Assembly: GCF_002803075.1 (NCBI RefSeq)
Contig: NZ_NNBK01000011.1
Location: 185,560 to 249,559 of the forward strand
Direction of reading: 5' to 3'
DNA: 64,000 nt
Source of the DNA: Streptomyces sp. CB01373
GTDB lineage: Bacteria; Actinomycetota; Actinomycetes; Streptomycetales; Streptomycetaceae
Shown here piece after piece: positions 7,585 to 15,670 of this stretch. Below the pieces are notes generated by a model. The model was given only the letters and a program-made list of their open reading frames with translations, ran no database searches and was not told the origin of the DNA. Positions within the stretch are counted from its first letter, which is position 1, and every line of letters starts with the position of its first letter. Position numbers and translations under genes: made by a program.

Positions 7585-10215
7585 GTGGACGACTATGCGG
7601 GCCGGGTTCTCGCCGACCGCTACCGCCTGCCGCTGCCCCCGTCCGACGAGTACGAGCTGACCGAGACCCGGGCCTTCGACACCTACAGCGGGCAGGAAGT
7701 CCTGCTGAGGCAGGTGCCGTTGCCCGAGGTGGTCGAGGCGGAGGTGCTCGACGCGGACGGCCTGCCCGACGGCTTCACCGCGCGCGACGGAGCCTCCCGG
7801 CGCGGGCCGGTCCGTACGGGGCGTTCGGCGGACGAGGCCCGGGGCGCGCGGTCGGCGACGCGGCGCCCCGCCGATCCGGCGGTGCGGCGGGCGGTCGAGG
7901 CCGCGCAGGCCGCGGCGCGGATACCCGACCACCCCCGGCTCGACCAGGTCTTCGACGTGTTCGCGGAGGGCGGCTCGCTGTGGGTCGTCAGCGAACTGGT
8001 CGCCGCCCGGCCCCTGGCCGCACTGCTCGCCGAGAGTCCGCTGTCGCCGTACCGGGCGGCCGAGGTCGCCTCCGACATCCTCATGGCGCTGAGGGTGCTG
8101 CACGCCCACGGCTGGGTGCACCGCAACATCACCGCCCGCACGGTCCTCGTCTGCGACGACGGCCGCGTGATGCTGACCGGCCTCGCGGTCGGCGCGGCCG
8201 AGGAGGCCCTGTGCGGGTACGACCCGGTCCCGCCCGAGGACGACGGGGACGAGAGTGCTCCGGGTGGCGCGTCCGGCACGCCGGGCGGTCCCATGGGCCC
8301 CGGCGGTACGGCCGGCGGCGCGGGTGCGACGGACTCCGCCGGACTCACCGAGATCACCAGCGGTCCTGGCTTCGGGGGCGGGACCGGCGCGGGCACCCCG
8401 CCGGTGGACCCCGAGGCCGCGCGGCGGGCCGCTATCGAGGCGCGGGCGGCCGGGCCGTTGCCGCTGCCCGGCCCGGACGCGGGGCCCGGCGAGCCGCCCT
8501 CGCGGCGGACGCCGCAGACCGGCGGGGACATCAGGGCGGCACGGGCCGGAGCGATCGCCGCGTACCGCGCCGGAGCGCGGGCGGCCGCCCGGGTGCAGGA
8601 GGCGCAGCAGAGCGCACGCGCCGAACTGCCCACCGCCCGTACGCCCGTCGAGGGCGAGCCACGGCCCGCCGGGAGCGCCACCCCTCCGCCAGGACAGATC
8701 GCCGACCCCTACGGAGTCCGGCCCCCCACCCGCAACGGCACCGCCGCCCACCCCGGAGCGACCGCGCCCCTCCCGTCCGCACCCGCCGCCGACGCCCGCG
8801 GCCCGCGCCCGGCGCTCGCCACAGGACCCGGAACCACGCCCGGCCATATGGTGCCCGCGCAAGGGCGCGGTGAGCCCGGCGCGGGCACGGCGGACGACGC
8901 CGGGGGCGTACCGGCCCGTTGGGGTGACGTCGTGGCCGGCAGCCCCGCGCGGCGGGGGCCCGCCACCGCGCTGGCCGCCGAGCGGGCGCGGCAGGCCCGG
9001 ATGGCCGTGGTGGGGCCGGTGACCGAGCGCTGGGCGCCGGAACAGGCCGGGCCCGTGCACGAGAACTGGCAGCTCGCCGCGCCCATCGGCCCGGCGACCG
9101 ACCTGTGGGCGCTCGGGGCGCTGCTTTTCCGGGCGGTGCAGGGACACGCGCCGTACCCGGAGGAGTCCACCGCCGAGCTGGTGCAGATGGTGTGCGCCGA
9201 GCCGCCCGCGTACGCGGAGGAGTGCGGGCCGCTGCGCCCGGTCGTGGAGTCGCTGCTGCGCCAGGACCCCACCGAACGCCTCGACTTCGAGGAACTCAGC
9301 GGCTGGCTGCGCTCACTGGTGCGCTCCGCCCCCGAGCCGGAGGCCGGCGTCCACGTCATCGCCGCCCCTCCCGCCGACCCCAGCAGGCTGCCCGTCGTAC
9401 GGCGCCGCGGCGAGCTGGTGCGCAGGCGGCGCGCAGGGCTGCCCGCCACACACGCACGGCACAGACGGCAGACGGGTTCGCCGCGGCGCCTGGGCCGCAC
9501 ACTGCTCCTGCTCGTCCTGCTGCTGATGGCCGCCGCCGTCGCCTACGCCGTGCTGTTCATGCCGAAGGCCGACCGCGACGGCGCGGCGGCCGGCGACCGC
9601 ACCGGAACCGCCGGCGAGGCGAGCCCCGCCCCGGCGCACTCGGACGGCGACGGCGGGAGCGGTGCCCCGCAGCCCGGCGAGTCCTCGTCCGCGGCGGACG
9701 ACAGCCCCTCGAAGGCGGCCGGTTCGGCCGAGGCCGAAACGCAGACGACCGCGCCGGACGCCGCCGACGGCTTCACGCTGCGCAAGGACCCCGCCGGCTT
9801 CCAGGTCGCCGTCGCCAAGGGCTGGACCCGTACGCCCGGCAACAACCAAAGGCAAGTGGTCTACTCCCAGGGCTCGTTCGAGCTGATCGTCGTGCCCGGA
9901 CGGGACACCGCGGCCACGTTTGGCAGCGACCCGATGGCGTACCAGCGGGAGAAGGAGCGCGAGTTGCAGGCCTACCGCGACTCGAGCTGGGCCACCTCCA
10001 CGGGTCTGCGGACCACCCAGGTCGGCGGACGGACCACGGCCGAGGGGCAGTTCACCTGGACGGACGGGAGCGGGCGGCAGCTGTACGTGCGCAACCTGGC
10101 CGCCCTGATCGACGGCAAGTACCACGTGGTGCAGGTACGGGGGCCCGAGTCCCAGCGGGACCGGGTGACCACGCTGTACGAGCAGGCCTCGGCGACGTAC
10201 CGGTACACCGGCTGA
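7585..10215 (+). CDS. Membrane pseudokinase (cluster member 2)
   Basis: An 876-residue kinase-fold protein that has lost the catalytic machinery. There is no glycine-rich loop, the VAVK lysine is Arg (residue 42, LLRQV), HRD is HRN (Asn at 181) and DFG is GLA (about 199-201). The APE-like segment WAPEQ and the C-lobe (ATDLWALGALLFRAVQG) survive, but about 270 Ala/Pro/Gly-rich residues (roughly 205-480) separate them from the DFG position. A membrane helix at about 636-658 (TLLLLVLLLMAAAVAYAVLF) leads to an extracellular domain (GFTLRKDPAGFQVAVAKGW) related to those of its neighbours. The GTG at 7585 has GGGGGAGG four bases upstream. It probably acts as a scaffold or allosteric partner of the flanking active kinases. 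Confidence 0.85.
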   Translation: MDDYAGRVLADRYRLPLPPSDEYELTETRAFDTYSGQEVLLRQVPLPEVVEAEVLDADGLPDGFTARDGASRRGPVRTGRSADEARGARSATRRPADPAVRRAVEAAQAAARIPDHPRLDQVFDVFAEGGSLWVVSELVAARPLAALLAESPLSPYRAAEVASDILMALRVLHAHGWVHRNITARTVLVCDDGRVMLTGLAVGAAEEALCGYDPVPPEDDGDESAPGGASGTPGGPMGPGGTAGGAGATDSAGLTEITSGPGFGGGTGAGTPPVDPEAARRAAIEARAAGPLPLPGPDAGPGEPPSRRTPQTGGDIRAARAGAIAAYRAGARAAARVQEAQQSARAELPTARTPVEGEPRPAGSATPPPGQIADPYGVRPPTRNGTAAHPGATAPLPSAPAADARGPRPALATGPGTTPGHMVPAQGRGEPGAGTADDAGGVPARWGDVVAGSPARRGPATALAAERARQARMAVVGPVTERWAPEQAGPVHENWQLAAPIGPATDLWALGALLFRAVQGHAPYPEESTAELVQMVCAEPPAYAEECGPLRPVVESLLRQDPTERLDFEELSGWLRSLVRSAPEPEAGVHVIAAPPADPSRLPVVRRRGELVRRRRAGLPATHARHRRQTGSPRRLGRTLLLLVLLLMAAAVAYAVLFMPKADRDGAAAGDRTGTAGEASPAPAHSDGDGGSGAPQPGESSSAADDSPSKAAGSAEAETQTTAPDAADGFTLRKDPAGFQVAVAKGWTRTPGNNQRQVVYSQGSFELIVVPGRDTAATFGSDPMAYQREKERELQAYRDSSWATSTGLRTTQVGGRTTAEGQFTWTDGSGRQLYVRNLAALIDGKYHVVQVRGPESQRDRVTTLYEQASATYRYTG

Positions 10216-10368
10216 ACCGCGGCAACCGCCGGAACCGCCCGAACTGCCGGAACCGCACACTGTCCGGGGAGCGACAACCGTCACAGTGAGGCTCTCTTGG
10301 GACCCCGCTGGTTCCCAGCCGGGGGGCCGGTCCCTACGCTGAGCCTGTCAAGACCACTGCGGGGAAAC

Positions 10369-12024
10369 GTGAATCAGATGCAGGGCCTGCTCCTCTCGGG
10401 CCGCTACCGGCTCGCCGACGCCATCGGCAGCGGCGGCATGGGCCGGGTGTGGCGCGCGCACGACGAGGTGCTGCACCGGGCCGTCGCCATCAAGGAGTTG
10501 ACCGCCGCGCTCTACGTCGCCGAGAGCGACCAGGAGGTGCTGCTGGCGCGCACCCGGGCGGAGGCACGCGCGGCGGCACGGATCAACCACTCCGCCGTCG
10601 TGACGGTGCACGACGTGCTGGAGCACGACGGCCGCCCGTGGATCGTGATGGAGCTGGTCGAGGGCCGCTCGCTGGCGGACGCGCTCAAGGACCGGGACCG
10701 CATGGACCCGGCGGAGGCCGCCCGGATCGGCCTGTGGGTGCTGCGCGCGCTGCGCGCCGCGCACGCCGCCGGGGTGCTGCACCGCGACGTCAAGCCCGGC
10801 AACGTGCTGCTCGGCGAGGACGGCCGCGTCCTGCTGACCGACTTCGGCATAGCCCAGATAGAGGGCGACACCACCATCACCCGCACCGGCGAGGTCGTCG
10901 GCTCGGTCGACTACCTGGCCCCCGAGCGCGTCCGCGGCCACGACCCGGGACCGGCCTCGGACCTGTGGGCGCTGGGCGCCACCCTCTACACGGCGGTGGA
11001 GGGCCTGTCGCCGTTCCGCCGCACCTCGCCGCTGAGCACCATGCAGGCGGTCGTCGACGAGGAGCCGCGCGAGCCGCGGCACGCCGGCCCGCTCGCCCCG
11101 GTCATCACCGCCCTGCTGCGCAAGGACCCGGCCGAACGGCCGCAGGCTGAGGAGGCCGAGCAGATGCTCGCCGAGGCCGCCGAGGGCCGCCGACCGAGCA
11201 GCGCGCAGGCGTACGTGCCCACGCAGGCGGCCGGACTCCCCCCGGAGACCGCCGCGCACGCCGCCGCGTACCCCGCCTCGGGGTCCTGGCCGCCGGCCAC
11301 GACCCCGTACCCGGCGCCCGCGCAGGCCGCCATCGGACCCATGCCGCAGCACCCCGCGGTCCGGATGCCCAGGCGCCGCCGCACCCTGATCCTGGTCGTG
11401 GCCCTCGCCGCGCTCGTCGGCGGCGGCAGCGCCCTGATGCTGCAGAAGTGGGACCAGGACCGGCGGCAGGACTCCGCCACCTCCCCGTCGACCCCGCCGC
11501 CGGAGACCACCACGCCGTCCACGCCCTCCTCGACCACCGACGCCTCCGGCGGTCTCCCGGACGGCTGGGTGCGCGTTCGCGACCCCTACGGATTCAGCCT
11601 CGCCGTCCCCGACGAGACCTGGCAGCGGGAAGTGTTCGACGAGGCGACCCACCAGGTCGACTACACCCCCGACGGCGGCAAGCACTTCATCCGCGTCGCG
11701 GTGGAGAACACGCCGGACTTCTCCACCGCTCACGAGCACCAGCTCTACCTCGAGCAGCGGCTCCAGCGGCTGGTCGACTACCGGCGGGTGGGTCTGGAGC
11801 CGAACACCTACCGCGACTGCCCGGGCTCCCGGTGGGAGTACACATGGACGGCCCTGGCGAAGGACACGCCGTTCCCCGGCCCGCGCCACGCCGTCGAGGA
11901 GACGTACTTCTCCCGCGAGGGCGTCGAGTACGCGATCTACATGTCCTCGCCGGAGGAGGACTGGACGCGCACGCGGCAGCAGTTCCAGACCGTGCTCCAG
12001 AGCTGGCAGCCGGCTGCCGGCTGA
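10369..12024 (+). CDS. Membrane Ser/Thr protein kinase (cluster kinase 3)
   Basis: A 551-residue active-type kinase. The domain covers about residues 12-270 with GSGGMGRVW, AIKEL, HRDVKPGN, DFGIAQ and APERVRG motifs all present. A Pro/Ala linker, a membrane helix at about 338-357 (LILVVALAALVGGGSALML) and an extracellular domain (DPYGFSLAVPDETW) follow. That domain shares with kinase 1 a hydrophobic core and a WEYTW segment. The GTG at 10369 sits just after GGGGAAA; ATG at 10378 is an alternative. A 153-base gap from the pseudokinase gene leaves room for its own promoter. Confidence 0.88.
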   Translation: MNQMQGLLLSGRYRLADAIGSGGMGRVWRAHDEVLHRAVAIKELTAALYVAESDQEVLLARTRAEARAAARINHSAVVTVHDVLEHDGRPWIVMELVEGRSLADALKDRDRMDPAEAARIGLWVLRALRAAHAAGVLHRDVKPGNVLLGEDGRVLLTDFGIAQIEGDTTITRTGEVVGSVDYLAPERVRGHDPGPASDLWALGATLYTAVEGLSPFRRTSPLSTMQAVVDEEPREPRHAGPLAPVITALLRKDPAERPQAEEAEQMLAEAAEGRRPSSAQAYVPTQAAGLPPETAAHAAAYPASGSWPPATTPYPAPAQAAIGPMPQHPAVRMPRRRRTLILVVALAALVGGGSALMLQKWDQDRRQDSATSPSTPPPETTTPSTPSSTTDASGGLPDGWVRVRDPYGFSLAVPDETWQREVFDEATHQVDYTPDGGKHFIRVAVENTPDFSTAHEHQLYLEQRLQRLVDYRRVGLEPNTYRDCPGSRWEYTWTALAKDTPFPGPRHAVEETYFSREGVEYAIYMSSPEEDWTRTRQQFQTVLQSWQPAAG

Positions 12025-12108
12025 CCCCCCGCCGACCCCTGGCCGGGACGCTTCGTTGGCCGGACGACGCCCCAAGGGGTGGGTGGTTCCTGCGGCATGA
12101 TGGGGCGT

Positions 12109-13785
12109 ATGGGGACCGAGGGGGACGACTTCCGTGTCATCGCGGGCCGTTACCGCCTGGAGGCGAGGCTCGGCCGCGGGGGCATGGGCATCGTGTGGCG
12201 GGCCACCGACCAGCTCCTCGAACGGCGGGTCGCGGTCAAGGAAATCCCGCTGGACGAGACCCTGTCCGCCGAGGAGGCCGCACTCCAGCGGGAGCGCACC
12301 CTGCGCGAGGCCCGCGCGGTCGCCCGGTTGCGACACCCCCACCTCGTCGTCGTGTACGACGTCGTCGTGCAGGACGAGCGCCCTTACATCGTCATGGAGC
12401 TGGTCGACGGCGGCTCGCTGGCCGACCGGATCGCCGCGCGCGGCCCGGTGGACGCCGCCGAGGGCGCCCGCATCGGCGTCGCCCTGCTGAGCGCGCTGCG
12501 CACCGCGCACGCCGCCGGTGTCCTGCACCGGGACATCAAGCCGGCCAACGTCCTGGTGGAGTCGGGCACCGACCGGATCGTGCTCACCGACTTCGGCATC
12601 GCGCGGATGGCCGGCGCGACGACGCTCACCGAGACGGGGTCCTTCGTCGGCTCACCGGAGTACACCGCTCCGGAGCGGATGTCCGGGGCCGGGACCGGGC
12701 CGGAGTCGGATCTGTGGTCGCTCGGCGCGCTGCTGTGCACCGCCTTGAGCGGCGAGTCACCGTTCCGGCGCGACTCGCTCGGCGGCATCCTGCACGCGGT
12801 CGTCTTCGACGAGATCCGGCCGCCCGCGCAGGCCGCGCCGATCCTGCCCGTCGTACGCGGGCTGCTGGAGCGCGATCCGGACCGGCGGCTGACGGCGGCC
12901 GAGGCGGAGCGGATGCTGCGTGCCTTCCTGGAGTCGGGCCGCACGCCCGGGCCGCCGGTCCGGATCGCGCCGACGCAGCGCGGAGTGCCCGTCACCTCCG
13001 ATGCGCCCGGCCCGGCGTCGACCGACCCCGCCGCCCGGGCACCCGCCCGGTACCCCACCCGGAACGTGCTGGTCGCCGCGCTGCTGGTGGCCGCGACGGC
13101 CGGGGCGGGCGCGTCCGCCGTGGCACTGCTGATGCGGGGCGGCGGCAGCGACGGCGGGACGCCGACGAGTTCGGGCCCGCAAATGCCCGCGAACGCCACG
13201 CACGCCACGGACGGCACCGCCTCCCGGCCGAACACGCCGTCACCACCGCCTGCTTCGCCGCCGGGTTCACCCCCCGTCCCGGTCTCCACGGTCACCGTCA
13301 CGGGATCCGCCCCGCCCGCCGCCGAGGGCGCCGTGCCCTCGGGCCACCACCTGGTGCACGACCCGGCCGGCTTCTCCGTCGCCGTACCGGACGGCTTCAC
13401 CCGCGAGCCGCAGGGCGAGCGGGTCTTCTACGTGTCGCCCGGGGAGACCTTCCGCCTCGGCATCAAGGTGGCCCGGCCGGAGAGCGGAGGCCCGCTCGCG
13501 GTGATGCGCCGCGCCGACGCCGCGGGAGCGGACACCAACCCGGGCTACCGCGACGGCCGCGTCACCGCCACCACCCACCGCGGACACCCGGCCGTCCTCT
13601 GGGAGTTCACCTGGAACGGCTTCAGCGCGGCGGAGGGCCCGCGGCACACGTACGACCTGTGCTGGGAGCAGGACGGGCGGATGTACGACGTGTGGGTGTC
13701 GGCACCGGTCGGCAGGGTGCGCGAGGCCAAGCAGCACTTCGACGCAGCGGTCGGCGGTTTCGACGCACAGGTCACGGGTCGGTGA
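12109..13785 (+). CDS. Membrane Ser/Thr protein kinase (cluster kinase 4)
   Basis: About 558 residues. The kinase domain at the N-terminus has GRGGMGIVW, AVKEI, HRDIKPAN, DFGIAR and TAPERMSG, so all catalytic positions are kept. One membrane helix at about 319-341 (NVLVAALLVAATAGAGASAVAL) precedes a Thr/Pro/Ser linker and a C-terminal extracellular domain (HDPAGFSVAVPDGF and WEFTWNGF) of the same type as its neighbours. The start is uncertain: ATG codons at 12097, 12100 and 12109 and a GTG at 12079 are all in frame. 12109 is chosen because GGGG lies a few bases upstream and MGTEGDDFRVIAGRYRL then starts close to the kinase fold. Confidence 0.88.
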   Translation: MGTEGDDFRVIAGRYRLEARLGRGGMGIVWRATDQLLERRVAVKEIPLDETLSAEEAALQRERTLREARAVARLRHPHLVVVYDVVVQDERPYIVMELVDGGSLADRIAARGPVDAAEGARIGVALLSALRTAHAAGVLHRDIKPANVLVESGTDRIVLTDFGIARMAGATTLTETGSFVGSPEYTAPERMSGAGTGPESDLWSLGALLCTALSGESPFRRDSLGGILHAVVFDEIRPPAQAAPILPVVRGLLERDPDRRLTAAEAERMLRAFLESGRTPGPPVRIAPTQRGVPVTSDAPGPASTDPAARAPARYPTRNVLVAALLVAATAGAGASAVALLMRGGGSDGGTPTSSGPQMPANATHATDGTASRPNTPSPPPASPPGSPPVPVSTVTVTGSAPPAAEGAVPSGHHLVHDPAGFSVAVPDGFTREPQGERVFYVSPGETFRLGIKVARPESGGPLAVMRRADAAGADTNPGYRDGRVTATTHRGHPAVLWEFTWNGFSAAEGPRHTYDLCWEQDGRMYDVWVSAPVGRVREAKQHFDAAVGGFDAQVTGR

Positions 13786-13827
13786 CCGGATACGCTGCCT
13801 GCTGGAGCCGGCGGAGGCGGTCGCGAT

Positions 13828-15546
13828 ATGGATGGACGCATGAGCAACCACGGGGGCGCCCAGTACGGGGCCGACGATCCGACGACCTTCGCCCTGCAAC
13901 CGCCGGACCCGCAGGCGCGGGTGCCCCACCCGCAGAGCCCGTACGCCGCCCCCGCACCGGGCGGTGAGGACGGGCAGCCGCAGGCCACACGCGTGGAGCC
14001 GCAGGGCACCGCCCCCGGGCCGCGCGGCACCGACTCCGCGCAGCCGCCGGAGCACGGCGCCGGCCGGCTGATCGGCGGGCGTTACCGGCTGCTCGCCAAG
14101 CTCGGCCACGGCGGCATGGGGACCGTGTGGCGGGCCAAGGACGAGACGGTGGACCGCGAGGTCGCCGTCAAGGAGCCCCGGGTCCCCGACCACCTTCCCG
14201 AACGGGAGCGGATCAACGCCTTCGAACGCATGCGCCGCGAGGCCCGCGCCGCCGCCCGGCTCGACCACCCCGCGGTCGTGGACGTCCACGACGTGGCCGT
14301 CGTCGACGGGCAGCCGTGGATCGTGATGGAGCTGGTGCGGGGCCGCTCGCTCGGCGACGCGCTCCAGGAGGGCACCCTGGACGCCCGCGAGGCGGCCCGG
14401 ATCGGCCTGGAGGTGCTCGGCGCGCTGGAGGCCGCGCACGCCGCGGGCGTCCTGCACCGGGACGTCAAGCCGGACAACATCCTGCTCGGCCGGTACGACC
14501 GCATCGTCCTCACCGACTTCGGCATCGCCCAGATCGAGGGCGAGACCAACCTGACCGACACCGGCGGCTTCGTCGGCTCACCCGAGTACATCGCGCCGGA
14601 ACGCGTGCTGGGGCAGCGCCCCGGCCCGGCCTCCGACCTGTGGTCGCTCGGCGTGGTCCTCTACGCGGCCACCGAGGGTGTCTCCCCGTTCCGCCGCAGC
14701 AACACCCCGGCCACCCTCCAGTCGGTCCTCAACGCCACGCCCGCCCCGCCGGCCGCCGCGCAGGGCCCGCTCGCCGAGGCCGTCACCGGCCTGCTGCACA
14801 AGGACCCGGCGCACCGGCCGCCCGCCGCCCGGGTGCGTGCCCTGCTGGAGGCGGCCGCCGCGCCGCCCGCCCCGACACCCACGCGGCTGGTGCGGTACGC
14901 CGGGGGCGCCCCCGGCGGGCCGCGCCGCCTCCGGCTCGGGCGCGGCGCGTGGCTCGGGCTCGGCGCGGCGGTCGTCGCGGCCGCGGTGACGGCGTACGTC
15001 CTGATCGCCCACCCGTTCGCCGGCCCGCTGCCCGAGGACTGGGCGACCCATCACGAGCAGGACGTCGCCGCGACGATCGCCGTGCCGAAGGACTACCAGC
15101 GGCAGGTGCCGGACGGGAAGAACGACAAGAAGCACTGGGTGACCTACAGCGACTGGAGCGGCGGCATCACGGTCGGGCTGCGCCTGCTGAGGAAGTCGGA
15201 GGAACCGGAGCGCACCATCAAGGACTCCGCGGCCGCCCAGATGTACGACGACCTCGGCACCTTCAAGCAGTCCGGCAGCTATGAACTCGGCATGCCCCAG
15301 AACCCGGTGACCCACCCGAAGGAGTCGACGTACCGCGGCGGGCAGGCCGCCGAGAACACGGTCGTCTACACCACCGACGACAGCACGCACCCGACGCCGC
15401 GTGAGCTGCGGATCTTCTACTACAAGACCTCCGAGGGCGACCTGTACAAGCTCACCGTCGGCTACCCCGGCAAGGGGGACTTCACCGAACGCGGCCGCGA
15501 GGTGGCGCGTGCGGCGATCGCCAATCTGGACCTCGACGATCTGTGA
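13828..15546 (+). CDS. Membrane Ser/Thr protein kinase (cluster kinase 5)
   Basis: A 572-residue kinase with an 80-residue Pro/Gln-rich N-terminal extension not seen in the other four. Catalytic motifs are intact: GHGGMGTVW, AVKEP, HRDVKPDN, DFGIAQ, IAPERVLG. The membrane helix is at about 373-396 (LGLGAAVVAAAVTAYVLIA). The extracellular part (TIAVPKDYQRQVPDG through AIANLDLDDL) is more diverged than in kinases 1-4. The ATG at 13828 has GGAGG ten bases upstream; ATG 13840 is the alternative. Only 42 bases separate it from kinase 4, which suggests cotranscription. It closes the kinase cluster. Confidence 0.88.
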   Translation: MDGRMSNHGGAQYGADDPTTFALQPPDPQARVPHPQSPYAAPAPGGEDGQPQATRVEPQGTAPGPRGTDSAQPPEHGAGRLIGGRYRLLAKLGHGGMGTVWRAKDETVDREVAVKEPRVPDHLPERERINAFERMRREARAAARLDHPAVVDVHDVAVVDGQPWIVMELVRGRSLGDALQEGTLDAREAARIGLEVLGALEAAHAAGVLHRDVKPDNILLGRYDRIVLTDFGIAQIEGETNLTDTGGFVGSPEYIAPERVLGQRPGPASDLWSLGVVLYAATEGVSPFRRSNTPATLQSVLNATPAPPAAAQGPLAEAVTGLLHKDPAHRPPAARVRALLEAAAAPPAPTPTRLVRYAGGAPGGPRRLRLGRGAWLGLGAAVVAAAVTAYVLIAHPFAGPLPEDWATHHEQDVAATIAVPKDYQRQVPDGKNDKKHWVTYSDWSGGITVGLRLLRKSEEPERTIKDSAAAQMYDDLGTFKQSGSYELGMPQNPVTHPKESTYRGGQAAENTVVYTTDDSTHPTPRELRIFYYKTSEGDLYKLTVGYPGKGDFTERGREVARAAIANLDLDDL

Positions 15547-15571
15547 CAAGGCCCTGATCAGCGGGTTCGTT

Positions 15572-15587
15572 GCCAGTGATCACTGGC
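15572..15587. promoter_or_regulatory. Perfect 16-bp palindrome upstream of the semialdehyde dehydrogenase
   Basis: GCCAGTGATCACTGGC is a perfect palindrome 99 bases before the next start codon. It is followed at 15604-15621 by two tandem copies of GTGAATCCC. The placement suits an operator for the downstream aldehyde dehydrogenase. The regulator is unknown. Confidence 0.5.
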
Positions 15588-15657
15588 GCGCTGTGAGCAC
15601 TCGGTGAATCCCGTGAATCCCTATTACTGACGGGTACACAAAGCCGTCCGACCGGCA

Positions 15658-15663
15658 TACCCT
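15658..15663 (+). promoter_or_regulatory. Possible -10 element for a leaderless transcript
   Basis: TACCCT ends 7 bases before the ATG at 15671, and no ribosome site is visible. This spacing would start the mRNA at or next to the start codon. No good -35 is seen, so the call is tentative. Confidence 0.35.
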
Positions 15664-15670
15664 GCGCGTC

